Shown here in pieces: positions 46,527 through 55,293 of a stretch of 64,000 bases of DNA. The notes below the pieces were generated by a model. The model did no database searches and was not told the origin of the DNA. It worked only from the letters and a program-made list of their open reading frames with translations. The stretch lies in NCBI RefSeq assembly GCF_001426705.1, contig NZ_LMFC01000001.1:1331355-1395354 (forward strand), in the 5' to 3' direction. Made by a program: the position numbers and the translations under genes. This DNA is from Cellulomonas sp. Root485. Its GTDB lineage: Bacteria; Actinomycetota; Actinomycetes; Actinomycetales; Cellulomonadaceae. Position 1 is the stretch's first letter; each line of letters begins with the position of its first letter.

Positions 46527-46892
46527 TCACGGCCCCCAGCACAGGCAGAACGGGTGGCCGGCTGGGTCGGCGTAGACCTGGAACCCGTCGGGGGTCGAGA
46601 AGTCCGTCGCCGCCTGGAGCAGCACCGCGCCGACGGCCAGGGCGTGCTCGTGCGCCGCGTGGATGTCGTCGACGTAGAGGTCGAGGTGCACCTGCTGCGG
46701 CTCGCCGTCGGGCCAGTCGGGACGCACGTGGTTCGGCGCCGGCTGCACGTCGATCCGCGGTTCGCCGTCGACGACAACGGAGTGCCAGTCCTCCTCGACC
46801 GACACGGTGCCTCCGAGCAGGGCCGCCCAGAACGCGCTCTCCACCCCCACGTCCAGGGCGTCGAACACCACCACCTGCCGCCTGATCCTCAT
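46527..46892 (-). CDS. VOC-superfamily (glyoxalase-like) protein
   Basis: The 121-residue single-domain vicinal-oxygen-chelate protein has FDALDVGVESAFWAALLGGTV at the N-terminus and QVHLDLYVDDI plus GFQVYADPAGHPFCLCW at the end. It resembles glyoxalase-like domain proteins (DUF/Glyoxalase_6 type) of unknown substrate. The ATG overlaps the methyltransferase stop by 4 nt (TCAT at 46889-46892 on the plus strand), so it is coupled to that gene. Confidence 0.85.
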   Translation of the reverse strand: MRIRRQVVVFDALDVGVESAFWAALLGGTVSVEEDWHSVVVDGEPRIDVQPAPNHVRPDWPDGEPQQVHLDLYVDDIHAAHEHALAVGAVLLQAATDFSTPDGFQVYADPAGHPFCLCWGP

Positions 46893-47689
46893 GCGGACAT
46901 CGTGGCACCGGGTCGCCGCGGGAGCCCGAGCTGCAGCGTCACGTGGACCTCCTCGGTGAGGGGCGCGTAGGGCTGCAGCCTCCGCTCGAGCTCGGCGACG
47001 AACCCCCGGCGCTCCCGAGCGGGAGGCGGGGTCATCGCCGACAGGACGCCGCCGACGACGGCGTCGACGCTCAGCGTTGCCGTGTAGTCGACGGTCGTCT
47101 CGGTGACGTCGTAGCCCGCATCCTCCAGGGCGTCCCGGGTGAGGCGTCGGCCATCCACGTCCGTCTGGCAGGTGGCGCCCGGACGGCCGGTCCGGTCGCG
47201 CAGGAACGCCGCGAGCTCGCGTGACCAGTCGGCGTCGTACGACCACAGCGGGGCCCCGTTGGTCACCACGGCGACACCGCCGCCCCGGCGCAGCAGCGGT
47301 CCGGCCACCCGGAACAGGGTGGCCCGGTCCATCCAGTGGATCGCGACCGCGACCGTGAGCGCACCGAGCGGTCGCAGCGCCCGACCGACGGTGGGCAGGT
47401 CGCGGTCCGAGCCGAGCACCCAGGCGACCGCCGCGGGCGGGTGCGTGGCGGCTCCTGCTGCAGCGGCGGCGAGCATGTCGGGCTCCGGGTCCATGCCGAT
47501 CATCGTCCCGACCCGGCCTGCGAGGGCGTACGTGAGCAGCCCGGTGCCGCACCCGAGGTCGAGCGCGAGATCGTCCTGGGTGAGCGCGAAGGCGTCCACG
47601 ATCCGCTGCACCACCGCGTCCGGGTACCCGCGCCTGTATCTGGCGTAGTACTCGACGACCTCGCCGCTGAAGCCCGTCCCCGTGGTCAT
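46889..47689 (-). CDS. SAM-dependent methyltransferase
   Basis: The 266-residue class I methyltransferase has the SAM motif LALDLGCGTGLLTYAL, an acidic post-motif (GMDPEPDMLA), and the conserved region AIHWMDRATLFR typical of UbiE/Trans-aconitate-type methyltransferases. The N-terminal YYARYRRGYPDAVVQ is common in this group. The substrate is unknown. It is the first gene of a two-gene unit with the VOC protein. Confidence 0.88.
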   Translation of the reverse strand: MTTGTGFSGEVVEYYARYRRGYPDAVVQRIVDAFALTQDDLALDLGCGTGLLTYALAGRVGTMIGMDPEPDMLAAAAAGAATHPPAAVAWVLGSDRDLPTVGRALRPLGALTVAVAIHWMDRATLFRVAGPLLRRGGGVAVVTNGAPLWSYDADWSRELAAFLRDRTGRPGATCQTDVDGRRLTRDALEDAGYDVTETTVDYTATLSVDAVVGGVLSAMTPPPARERRGFVAELERRLQPYAPLTEEVHVTLQLGLPRRPGATMSA

Positions 47690-47888
47690 GGATCGAGCCT
47701 CGCGCGCGTGACCGCTGCGGCGCCACGCCTTCTGCCCTCGGCAGACGCCGAGCACCCCGACGATCACCCGGGTGAGCGGCTCGCCGGGTGAGCACGCCGC
47801 GACGGGCCGGGCGCACGATGGGCAGACCCGGACGAGTCGTCGCCCGGCGCCGGGGACCCCTCGTGGGTCGACCAGAAGGAGACACACC

Positions 47889-48158
47889 ATGCCGCGGATG
47901 CTCAGGCGCGCAGCCGTCCTGGGGGCCACCGCCCACGTCGCCTCGAGCCGTGGGGCGGCACGCGCGAACGCCCAGAACGCCCAGGCCGCGGCGGAGCAGC
48001 CGCCGGCTCCCCAGTACGAGGCGCCGCCTGCTCCGGAGGCCGCCGCGCCGCCGGTCGACATCTACGCCGACCTGACCAAGCTCAAGGAGCTGCTCGACGC
48101 CGGAGTGCTGACCCAGGCGGAGTTCGACGCGCAGAAGCAGAAGCTCCTCGCCGGCTGA
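47889..48158 (+). CDS. SHOCT-domain small protein
   Basis: The 89-residue protein has a basic N-terminus (MPRMLRRAAVLGATA), an Ala/Pro/Gln-rich middle and a C-terminal SHOCT motif (YADLTKLKELLDAGVLTQAEFDAQKQKLL), a short amphipathic helix found in many bacterial proteins. AAGGAG lies about 7 nt before ATG 47889. It is followed after 36 nt by a DUF6325-like gene, a pairing often seen in actinobacteria. Function is unknown. Confidence 0.85.
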   Translation: MPRMLRRAAVLGATAHVASSRGAARANAQNAQAAAEQPPAPQYEAPPAPEAAAPPVDIYADLTKLKELLDAGVLTQAEFDAQKQKLLAG

Positions 48159-48194
48159 CCGCACACCCGGACCGACCACGCTCAGGAGACCCGC

Positions 48195-48716
48195 ATGTCC
48201 ATCGGACCCGTCCAGCTGCTCGTCGTCGCCTTCGACCGGCCGAACTTCACCGGGGAGATCCTCGACGAGCTCGCCTACCTGCGTGACAACGACCAGATCC
48301 GGCTCATCGACGTCCTCGCCGTGCAGAAGACCGAGCACGGGACGATCGAGGCACTGCGGTGGAGCGACCTGTCGATCGAAGAAGCAGAGGATCTCGGCGC
48401 CACCGTCGGCGCGCTCCTCGGGCTGGCAGTGGCGGGGGACGAGGGTGCCGAGGCCGGCGCGATCGCGGGCTTCGAGGCCGGGTCCGACGGCCACCTCATC
48501 GACGACGCCCAGGTCTGGGACGTCGCGGACACGATCCCCGACGGAAGCGCGGCAGCGATCGCGCTGATCGAGCACGTCTGGGCCAAGCCCTTGCGCGCGA
48601 CGATCGCGCGGGCCGGCGGCGTGGTCGTCAGTGGCGAGTTCATCCACCCGCTCGACCTCCTGGACGTCGGACTGCTCTCGGCGGTGGAGCTCGACCTCGA
48701 GACCTCGCAGGAGTGA
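48195..48716 (+). CDS. DUF6325-like protein
   Basis: The 173-residue acidic protein starts with MSIGPVQLLVVAFDRPNFTG and has the region DNDQIRLIDVLAVQKTEHGTIEALRWSDL and GSAAAIALIEHVWAKPLRATIARAGG. These match the family now called DUF6325, thought to be a soluble or membrane-associated stress protein. A ribosome site (AGGAG) lies before ATG 48195. It is probably co-transcribed with the SHOCT gene; function is unknown. Confidence 0.75.
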   Translation: MSIGPVQLLVVAFDRPNFTGEILDELAYLRDNDQIRLIDVLAVQKTEHGTIEALRWSDLSIEEAEDLGATVGALLGLAVAGDEGAEAGAIAGFEAGSDGHLIDDAQVWDVADTIPDGSAAAIALIEHVWAKPLRATIARAGGVVVSGEFIHPLDLLDVGLLSAVELDLETSQE

Positions 48717-48810
48717 CGGGGGCGTCGTCGCTCAGGCGGGTGTGCGAGTCGGCCGCACCCATCGCGCGTGAGGCCGGCCATGGATGCCACGCTGGTGCCG
48801 TGAGGGGCCG

Positions 48811-49926
48811 ATGACCGACGAGGTCCGGGTGACACGACCGCAGGCGCTCGCGTGGCGGCTGGGCCGGCAGCTGCTCGAGCCGGTCGGAACGTCGCCGGCT
48901 GAGGACGTGGTGCGCCGGCTGGCCGCGATCCCCGCGCAGTCCGACCCGGAGCTCGCGGTCCGGACCCGGCAGCAGAGCTCCCGTCCGGACGAGGTCACGG
49001 AGGCCCTCCGGGACGGCCGCCTCCTGCGGACGTTCGCCTTCCGTGGCGCGGTGCATCTCCTGACCCCCGAGGAGGGCGGCGCCTATCTCGCGCTGCGTGC
49101 CGCCGGCCGGCAGTGGGAGCTGCCGAGCTGGCAGGAGTACTACGGGCTCACGCCCCACGACTGGCCGGCCTTCCGGGCGGCCGTCCGCGAGGCTGTCGAC
49201 GACCACCCGCTGACGTCCCGAGAGCTCGGTGCGAGAGTCTCGGCACGTCCTCGCTTCGAGCACCTCCGTGAGATCTTCGCCCACGAGCCGTGGACGCTCC
49301 TCAAGGCGCTCGCCTGGCAGGGCGACCTGACCTTCGGACCGTCGCGTGACGGGGCGCCGACGTTCCAGCCCCTCGCCCACAACCCGCGCTGGGCAGGGCT
49401 GCCGGAGCTCGCCGATGCGGGTCGTCACGCGATCGAGGCCTACGTGCGGGCGTACGGTCCGACGACGGCCGACCACCTGCAGTACTGGCTCGGAGCCGGC
49501 CTGAGCGCGGGTCGCCGGCGGATCCAGGGGTGGATCACGGAGCTGGAGGACCGGCTGGCGCCCGTCGTGGTCGACGGCGACGCATCGTTCGTGCTGGCGG
49601 AGGACGTCGGCGAGCTCCTGGCGACGGAGCCCACGAGCACCGTCCGGCTGCTGCCCGCCTACGACCAGTGGGTGCTCGGTCCCGGGACTGCGGACCCCAT
49701 GGTCGTGCCGCCCGCGCAGCGCGCCCTGGTCAGCCGCGGGGCGAACCTCGTCGTCGCGGGCGGTGTCGTCGCCGGGACGTGGGAGGTGCGCCGCGACCAC
49801 CTCACCGTGACGTTCTTCGGCGACTCCCGCCGGCCGTCGTCGGACGCCCTCGACGAGGGGACAGCCAGGCTCGGCGCGAGTCTGGCCCGACCGCTGGACA
49901 CCGTCACCGTCACGCCGCGTCCGTAG
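48811..49926 (+). CDS. Winged-helix DNA-binding domain protein (HTH_42 family)
   Basis: The 371-residue protein belongs to the YcaQ/AlkX-related winged-helix family, whose members include DNA glycosylases that unhook interstrand crosslinks. Visible features are RRLAAIPAQSDPELAVRTR (a QxQ-type catalytic-region equivalent), TFAFRGAVHLLTPE, and the C-terminal LLPAYDQWVLG. The AlkX/AlkZ QxQ or QxD catalytic motif is not exact here (IPAQSDPE), so glycosylase activity is uncertain. ATG 48811 is the likely start. Confidence 0.8.
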   Translation: MTDEVRVTRPQALAWRLGRQLLEPVGTSPAEDVVRRLAAIPAQSDPELAVRTRQQSSRPDEVTEALRDGRLLRTFAFRGAVHLLTPEEGGAYLALRAAGRQWELPSWQEYYGLTPHDWPAFRAAVREAVDDHPLTSRELGARVSARPRFEHLREIFAHEPWTLLKALAWQGDLTFGPSRDGAPTFQPLAHNPRWAGLPELADAGRHAIEAYVRAYGPTTADHLQYWLGAGLSAGRRRIQGWITELEDRLAPVVVDGDASFVLAEDVGELLATEPTSTVRLLPAYDQWVLGPGTADPMVVPPAQRALVSRGANLVVAGGVVAGTWEVRRDHLTVTFFGDSRRPSSDALDEGTARLGASLARPLDTVTVTPRP

Positions 49927-50028
49927 CGTTCGACGGTGACACGGAGGTCACAGGATCTCGATTGCGTGCTCGCGCCGCCGCTCTGTACGGTCGTGATGAT
50001 CGTGACCCGACGGCAGGAGGTGACACCC

Positions 50029-50088
50029 ATGAACGCAGGATCCGCACTGGGTGCTCCACTGCAGTCCACGGTCGCGCGACTGAGCTAG
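50029..50088 (+). CDS. Possible 19-residue leader peptide
   Basis: The ATG at 50029 has a strong AGGAGGTGA site and opens a 19-codon frame (MNAGSALGAPLQSTVARLS) ending in TAG. It lies 45 nt before the patatin-like gene, which has its own start. The good ribosome site suggests it is translated. No run of one amino acid is seen, so an attenuation role is not obvious. Confidence 0.4.
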   Translation: MNAGSALGAPLQSTVARLS

Positions 50089-50133
50089 TCGCCACCGGGA
50101 GCGCCCGCCAGGCAGCGCGCGAGAGGCACTCCC

Positions 50134-51090
50134 ATGAACACCACACCCATCTCATCTCCCGACCAGGTCCAGCCGCGGCTCGACGCCACAGCGCGGGTCC
50201 CCGCCGCAGGCGAGCGCGCGTTGGTCCTTGGAGGCGGCGGATCGACCGGCAACGCGTGGCTGATCGGCATCGTCGCCGGCTTGTCCGAAGCCGGGCTGGA
50301 CGTCACCACGGCCGATCTGACCATCGGGACGTCGGCCGGTGCGACGGCCGCGGCCCAGATCGCCGGCGCGACCCCGTCGGAGCTGCTGGCCACCACGCTG
50401 GCCCCTGCTCCCCAGCGGACCGGTCCGGTCGGACCCGACCGCGGACGCGGCCCGGCCCGGCCGGTGGCGGACCATCTGGACAGGTTCAGGTCCATCATCG
50501 ACGCGGCCGACGACCAGGCTGACATGCGTCGCAGGATGGGCGCGCTGGCACTCGGCACCGACGAGGTTCCGGACGAGGCGGGGCAGGCGCGATGGCGCGC
50601 CACGGTCGCCTCGCGACTCCCGAGCCAGCGCTGGCCCGGACGCACGGTGCTCATCACGGCGGTCGACGCCCACACCGGCGAACCGGTCGTGTTCGACCGC
50701 CACAGCGGGGTCGACCTCATCGACGCCGTCGCCGCCAGCACGTCCGGCGGCGGCTCCGCGTACCGCATCCACGGCACGGGGTACATCGACGGCGGCTACC
50801 GGGCCAACGCTGAGAACGCCGACCTCGCAGCCGGGTACGCGCGGGTGCTCGTGCTGTCGCCGTTCGGCGGCAGGTCGCTCTATCCCGCGCGGTGGGGGAC
50901 GCATCTCGCCACCCAGGTCGACGCGCTGCGCGCCCGCGGCAGCAGGGTCGAGGTGATCTCTCCGGACGGCGGCTCCGAGCACCTGTTCGGCGCCGGCGCG
51001 ATGGATCTGTCGCTGCGCCCGGCCGCAGCACGGGCCGGTCACGATCAAGGCCTGGCCCTCGCTGGACGGCTGACTGAGCTCTGGCTCTGA
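50134..51090 (+). CDS. Patatin-like phospholipase
   Basis: The 318-residue protein has the patatin signature in order: the oxyanion motif GGGGSTGNAW, the nucleophile elbow GTSAGA, and the DGG motif in YIDGGYRANAENADLA, making a Ser-Asp dyad. Such enzymes act as lipid acyl hydrolases. There is no signal peptide, so it is probably cytoplasmic or loosely membrane-bound. It is preceded by a possible 19-codon leader frame. Confidence 0.9.
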   Translation: MNTTPISSPDQVQPRLDATARVPAAGERALVLGGGGSTGNAWLIGIVAGLSEAGLDVTTADLTIGTSAGATAAAQIAGATPSELLATTLAPAPQRTGPVGPDRGRGPARPVADHLDRFRSIIDAADDQADMRRRMGALALGTDEVPDEAGQARWRATVASRLPSQRWPGRTVLITAVDAHTGEPVVFDRHSGVDLIDAVAASTSGGGSAYRIHGTGYIDGGYRANAENADLAAGYARVLVLSPFGGRSLYPARWGTHLATQVDALRARGSRVEVISPDGGSEHLFGAGAMDLSLRPAAARAGHDQGLALAGRLTELWL

Positions 51091-51148
51091 CCCCCGAGGA
51101 GGAGCCGTCGCCAGCGGGTGTGGGACGGGAGCCGCACCACCACCGCCA

Positions 51149-51163
51149 CCCGGCTTCGCCGGG
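51149..51163. terminator. Short hairpin between convergent genes
   Basis: CCCGGC-TTC-GCCGGG forms a perfect 6-bp stem between the patatin and serine protease stops. No T-run is present; it may serve both directions. Confidence 0.5.
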
Positions 51164-51195
51164 AGGGGCTGCTGGTACCCCCGACCCAGCCCGAG

Positions 51196-52113
51196 CTAGG
51201 CGACCAGCTCGCGAGGGAACACGATCACGTCGACCAGGGCACCGTTGCGCCAGACGGTGATCTCGATCCGGCGGTCGATCGCGTCCTCGACCATGAGCTT
51301 CTGCACGGCGGTCGCCGTGACGACGCGGCTGCCGTCCAGCTCGACCACGATGTCGCCGCGGTGCAGGTCGGCCAGGGCGGCGGGGCTGCCGGGGGAGACC
51401 CCGGCGATCTGCAGACCGGTCGGGGAGCCGATCCGCTCCACCAGGTGCGGGGGCAGGGGGACCTGCGCGCCCACGATGCCCAGCCACGCCCGGCGCACCC
51501 GACCGGTCGTCATGAGCGCGGTGATGATCTCCCGGGTGGTGGTGTTGATCGGCACGGCCAGGCCGACGCCGATGCCGGCCAGGGCGGTGTTCACGCCGAC
51601 CATCCGACCCGCACTGTCCGCGAGCACGCCTCCGCTGTTGCCCGGGTTGAGCGCGGCATCGGTCTGCACCACCTCGTCGACCACCCGGCCCGACGCGGTG
51701 GGCAGTGAGCGGCCGAGCGCGGAGACGATGCCGGCCGTCACGCTTCCGGCCAGGCCCAACGGGTTGCCGAGCGCGACGACCAGCTGCCCCACCCGCAGCC
51801 GGGCGGCGTCACCGAGCGTGACCGGCGGTGGCACGTCGCCGCGGGCGAGCAGCACGGCGAGGTCGGAGAGCGGGTCCCGCCCGACGACGTCGGCCTGCAG
51901 GGTGGTGCCGTTGCTGAACGCCGCGGTGGCGAGGGAGGCGCCGGCCACGACGTGGGCGCTGGTCAGCAGGTAGCCGTCGGAGGTGATGACGCTCGCGCTG
52001 CCGGCACCGGCCCCACGTCCGGTCCGGACGGTCAGGCTGGCGACGCTGGGCAGTACCGACTCCGCGACGGCCATGACCGTGCGCGAGTACGCGTCCAGGG
52101 GCTCTTCGTCCAC
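51196..52113 (-). CDS. HtrA-like trypsin/PDZ serine protease without export signal
   Basis: The 305-residue protease has the catalytic triad His54 (TSAHVVAG), Asp84 (SDLAVL) and Ser160 (NPGNSGG), followed by one PDZ domain (about residues 225-300, GLQIAGVSPGSPAALADLHRGDIVVELDG). Most DegP/HtrA proteins are exported, but this one begins directly at MDEEPLDAYSR with no signal peptide or membrane helix, so it probably acts in the cytoplasm. It converges on the patatin-like gene. Confidence 0.92.
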   Translation of the reverse strand: MDEEPLDAYSRTVMAVAESVLPSVASLTVRTGRGAGAGSASVITSDGYLLTSAHVVAGASLATAAFSNGTTLQADVVGRDPLSDLAVLLARGDVPPPVTLGDAARLRVGQLVVALGNPLGLAGSVTAGIVSALGRSLPTASGRVVDEVVQTDAALNPGNSGGVLADSAGRMVGVNTALAGIGVGLAVPINTTTREIITALMTTGRVRRAWLGIVGAQVPLPPHLVERIGSPTGLQIAGVSPGSPAALADLHRGDIVVELDGSRVVTATAVQKLMVEDAIDRRIEITVWRNGALVDVIVFPRELVA

Positions 52114-52280
52114 GTTCCCCTACAGCGACGACGGCCTGACCGGTATGCCGTGGTTCGCCCCTGGCGCAACGGCCCCCGCAGACGACCGCGTCCGTTCTGC
52201 GGATGCGTGAACCCGCGGCTCCCAGCTCTCGTATCAACCCTTGTCGGGCCCGTCGTGGGCTCGCGGAGGAAGGATTGACG

Positions 52281-52772
52281 ATGAAGACGATCCTGAGGCG
52301 CGTCGCACTGGCGGCGACTGTCGTGGCGACCGCGGGGCTGGTGGGCGCACCCGCAGCACTCGCCGGCGGCGGGCACGGTGACGGTGGCGGTGGCGGGAGG
52401 ACCATCCTGAGCGCGGAGCTGGCCGGCAGCCTGACCACGGACCCCCTGCTGTTCCAGACGGCACCTGGCGGCGCCGACTGGGTGATCGGCGACGGCGAGG
52501 CCCGCCTGCGCCACGACGGTCGGCTGGACGTGCGGGTCACAGGTCTCGTCCTGACCTCGACCGGCGCGAACCCGGTGCCGCAGGTCGCTGCGAGCGTCGC
52601 GTGCAACGGCGCCGTGGTGGCGACGACAGCCGTGGTGCCGTTCTCCTCCACCGGTGACGCCAGGATCCGCGCCACCGTCGCCCTGCCGGAGCGCTGCATC
52701 GCCCCGGTCGTGCTGCTCAACCCCCGCGGCAACGCGGCGGTGTACATCGGCGTGACCGGCACCGAGGCCTGA
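52281..52772 (+). CDS. Secreted protein of unknown function
   Basis: The 163-residue protein has a clear signal peptide (VALAATVVATAGLVGAPAALAGG) and a mature region opening with a Gly/His-rich stretch (GGGHGDGGGGG). The rest is a beta-rich domain with two cysteines (VACNG, PERCIAP) that could form a disulfide. I do not recognise the family. GGAGGAAGG lies just upstream. A hairpin terminator follows. Confidence 0.75.
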   Translation: MKTILRRVALAATVVATAGLVGAPAALAGGGHGDGGGGGRTILSAELAGSLTTDPLLFQTAPGGADWVIGDGEARLRHDGRLDVRVTGLVLTSTGANPVPQVAASVACNGAVVATTAVVPFSSTGDARIRATVALPERCIAPVVLLNPRGNAAVYIGVTGTEA

Positions 52773-52807
52773 GGGCCGGTCCGGTCCGCGGTCGAGCACA
52801 CAACAGC

Positions 52808-52835
52808 AACGGCCAGCCCGAGGGGACTGGCCGTT
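52808..52835. terminator. Hairpin terminator
   Basis: AACGGCCAG and CTGGCCGTT form a perfect 9-bp stem with a 10-nt loop, extended outward by further CACAAC/GTTGTG pairing across a bulge. It lies between convergent genes. Confidence 0.7.
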
Positions 52836-52849
52836 GTGTGCGAGTGGGG

Positions 52850-53008
52850 TCAGTGCTTCGCGGCGGCCAGCAGACGACGCAGGAGTCGGTTGCGGGGCAG
52901 CGGGCGCGTGCTCTGCGGGCGGGCCGCCCACGCCAGTCGATGCTCGGCTTCGACGGCGAGATCGTGCTCCTTGGTGTGGTACTCGATGAGATACAGCTCT
53001 GGATCCAT
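52850..53008 (-). CDS. Small basic protein of unknown function
   Basis: The 52-residue protein starts MDPELYLIEYHTKEHDLAVEAEHRL and ends in a basic, arginine- and leucine-rich tail. ATG 53008 has GGAGAGGTGGAG upstream; a longer frame to 53089 lacks a ribosome site. Similar short helical proteins are common in actinobacteria, but I know no function. Confidence 0.6.
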   Translation of the reverse strand: MDPELYLIEYHTKEHDLAVEAEHRLAWAARPQSTRPLPRNRLLRRLLAAAKH

Positions 53009-53274
53009 GCGGGGTCTCCACCTCTCCTGTCCGTGCGGCGCCGGGGTCTCCGGCTGAACAGCACTGTGGGCGGGGTTGCGGTCGGTCACCAGGGCCGTTC
53101 GTCCCCTCCTGGCGCGTCCTCACCCACTGGCTGCGCGGTTCATGGACAGATGTCCGACTTTCGCTGCCGCGGCGTACTCAGGGACGCGGGGCCGTCGTCC
53201 TGCGCGTGCTGCTTCGTGCGGACGACGACGCGTTCAGCCCCGCGAGCATCCGGTTGTCACTACCGTGAACGACC

Positions 53275-54075
53275 ATGAAGCTCCTGCGGCTGGTCGGTGC
53301 CGCCACCCTCGCCCTCGCCGTGGCGGTCCTCCCCGCCACGCCCACCCTGGCAGCCGTCGCTCCATCGCCTCCGCCGACGTTCTACGGCCTGCCGTACACG
53401 CCCATGCTCTACAACTGGGCCGGCGACCCGAGCCTCGGCGAGGTGTCCTTCCAGAACTGGGTCGGGTGGGGTGCCCCCAGTCCCGTGCGCGTGCCGACGG
53501 AGTTCGTGCACTACACGTGGGCACCGCAGATCTGGGCTGTGTCCTACTTCGGCAGCTCCTACACCCACTGGCATCTCCTGACGCCGCAGGAGTGGGCGTA
53601 CGCGGGTTACCCGGCGCCGCGCGTCGCCGGGTGGATGCCCGGCACGCACTACATCAAGTGGGCGTCGTCACCGGAGATCTTCGCGAACCAGGTGGACAGC
53701 TACCACCTCCTCAGCTTCGGCGAGTGGCAGGCGCTCGGCTACCCGGAGCCGATGAGGAACCCCGGCGGGTACGTCAAGCTGACCTGGGCCGCGGACATCA
53801 TCTGGACGGGGGACGTCGAGCACCCGGGAAGGGCCCTCCCGCTCACGTTCGCCCGGTGGGTCGCGGACGGCAGCCCGACGCCGCGCGAGCGCGACACCTA
53901 TCCCGGCGACACGTGGTGCTGGATGCCACCGGAGTGGATGGTCAACGACCAGTCACCGGTGCCGCACTACCCCGAGGGCGGGATCCTCTACGACGGCGCA
54001 GCCCACACCGGGTACGTCCCCAAGGAGTACTGGGCGCGCATCGGCATCGACATCGCCACGACGCCGGAGTGCTGA
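53275..54075 (+). CDS. Secreted Trp-rich repeat protein of unknown function
   Basis: The 266-residue protein has a signal peptide (LRLVGAATLALAVAVLPATPTLAA) and a mature part built from three imperfect repeats of about 45 residues, each with Y-x(3-5)-W-A, an aromatic pair and a closing EW(x)3GYP or RWVADG motif (WAYAGYPAP, WQALGYPEP, WVADGSPTP). It contains two cysteines near the C-terminus. The composition recalls cell-wall or carbohydrate-contacting repeats, but I do not recognise the family. A -10-like TACCGT lies at 53260-53265. Confidence 0.75.
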   Translation: MKLLRLVGAATLALAVAVLPATPTLAAVAPSPPPTFYGLPYTPMLYNWAGDPSLGEVSFQNWVGWGAPSPVRVPTEFVHYTWAPQIWAVSYFGSSYTHWHLLTPQEWAYAGYPAPRVAGWMPGTHYIKWASSPEIFANQVDSYHLLSFGEWQALGYPEPMRNPGGYVKLTWAADIIWTGDVEHPGRALPLTFARWVADGSPTPRERDTYPGDTWCWMPPEWMVNDQSPVPHYPEGGILYDGAAHTGYVPKEYWARIGIDIATTPEC

Positions 54076-54148
54076 CCAGCCCCGCGGCTCCCTCGCGAGG
54101 TGTCGACGATCTCCACCCCGCGGCCACAGGGCTCGCGCGCCGGGCCGT

Positions 54149-54634
54149 CTAGGTCGGGTCGCCGTGCGCGTGCGCGGCGAGCTGCATGAGCTCGGCAGCC
54201 ACGAGCTTCGACCGCGTCCGGCGTCCTAGCCAGGCCGCGGCGTTCGCCTCCTGAACGGCCGAGACGATGACCGTCGTCCCGTCGGTGCGCGTGATCTCCA
54301 GACCGCTGTAGCCGGGGGACACCGAGACCACGTCGTTCCACGGGACGTGCGTGGTGCCGAGGGGATTGCGCACCGTGATCCCGTCGGTGGTCGCGGTGAC
54401 ACTCGGGTACAGACCGAATCGCCACGCGCCGAGGACGAGAGCACTGCCGATGGCGCCGATGACCAGCCCGATGGAGTCGCCGTCGTTGATGGCAAGGCTC
54501 AGCCCGGTGACGATCGCGGCGACAGAGCCGAGGCCCAGCACGATGACGATGGTGGTCATCGCCACCTTGGTGAAGGGAGCGACGCCCCACGTTCGCGGGA
54601 GCGCCGAGGCGGAGGCTGCGGCCGGCGTGATCAC
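54149..54634 (-). CDS. Membrane-anchored bacterial PH-domain protein
   Basis: The protein of about 161 residues has two hydrophobic helices (TTIVIVLGLGSVAAIVTGL and IGLVIGAIGSALVLGAW) followed by a bPH_6-type pleckstrin-homology domain (LYPSVTATTDGITVRNPLGTTHVPWNDVVSV). Such proteins are common in actinobacteria and of unknown role. GTG 54634 is the likely start; ATG 54559 is an alternative. It diverges from the flavodoxin-like gene, whose promoter box lies in the gap. Confidence 0.7.
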   Translation of the reverse strand: MITPAAASASALPRTWGVAPFTKVAMTTIVIVLGLGSVAAIVTGLSLAINDGDSIGLVIGAIGSALVLGAWRFGLYPSVTATTDGITVRNPLGTTHVPWNDVVSVSPGYSGLEITRTDGTTVIVSAVQEANAAAWLGRRTRSKLVAAELMQLAAHAHGDPT

Positions 54635-54706
54635 GGCGCAGATTCTGGCACGGGCGGGTGCGCAGGCTGAGCACGGACCGTTCAGGGCGACCTGACAGGC
54701 GCCCGC

Positions 54707-54721
54707 GGGACCTTCGACCCT
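54707..54721 (+). promoter_or_regulatory. DevR-like box upstream of a flavodoxin-family gene
   Basis: GGGACCTTCGACCCT lies 75 nt before ATG 54796 and differs by one base from the box at 8578-8592. The near-identity of three boxes in different places argues for a shared regulator. Confidence 0.6.
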
Positions 54722-54795
54722 CCCACTGCACAGGTGGCGAATCGAGGATGGAAGAGGCCCGTCGGAGGGCGGGTCGTTCATCGATGGAGGACATG

Positions 54796-55293
54796 ATGAC
54801 GCATCTGCTGGTGGCTTACGGGACGTCACGGGGCGGCACCCGAGGTCTCGCGGAGCTGATCGGACAGGACCTTCGAGACCATGACCACGAGGCGACCGTC
54901 CGCGCTGCGGCGGACGTCAAGAACCTCGACGGCGTCGACGCCGTGATCGTCGCGGGAGCTCTCTACGCGGGGCGCTGGCACAAGGACGCGCGCAAGCTGA
55001 TCAAGCGCGAGGCCGATCGGCTGTCGGAGCTCCCGGTGTGGCTGGTCGCCACCGGTCCGCTCGACGACACCGCGGAGACGACCCAGATCGCACCCGTCCA
55101 CCACGTCAGCGACGCAGCGGCGCGCATCGGGGCCCGGGGCGTCCAGACCTTCGGTGGGCGCCTCGAGCCCGACGCCAAGGGCTTCCCGGCGAGCGCCATG
55201 GCCAAGACGATGGCGGGGGACTGGCGCGATGCGGAACACGTCGCCCGGTGGGTCGACGAGGTGGACGGCGAGCTGCGAAGCATCCAGTCCTGA
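54796..55293 (+). CDS. Flavodoxin-domain protein (HemG-like)
   Basis: The 165-residue protein has an N-terminal FMN loop (VAYGTSRGGTRGLAEL), VDAVIVAGALYAGRWHKDARKL and LPVWLVATGPLDDT, which resemble the protoporphyrinogen-oxidase-like flavodoxins of actinobacteria. It is probably a redox stress protein. ATG 54796 is chosen with GGAGG at 54786; ATG 54793 is one codon upstream. A DevR-like box lies 75 nt upstream. Confidence 0.8.
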   Translation: MTHLLVAYGTSRGGTRGLAELIGQDLRDHDHEATVRAAADVKNLDGVDAVIVAGALYAGRWHKDARKLIKREADRLSELPVWLVATGPLDDTAETTQIAPVHHVSDAAARIGARGVQTFGGRLEPDAKGFPASAMAKTMAGDWRDAEHVARWVDEVDGELRSIQS

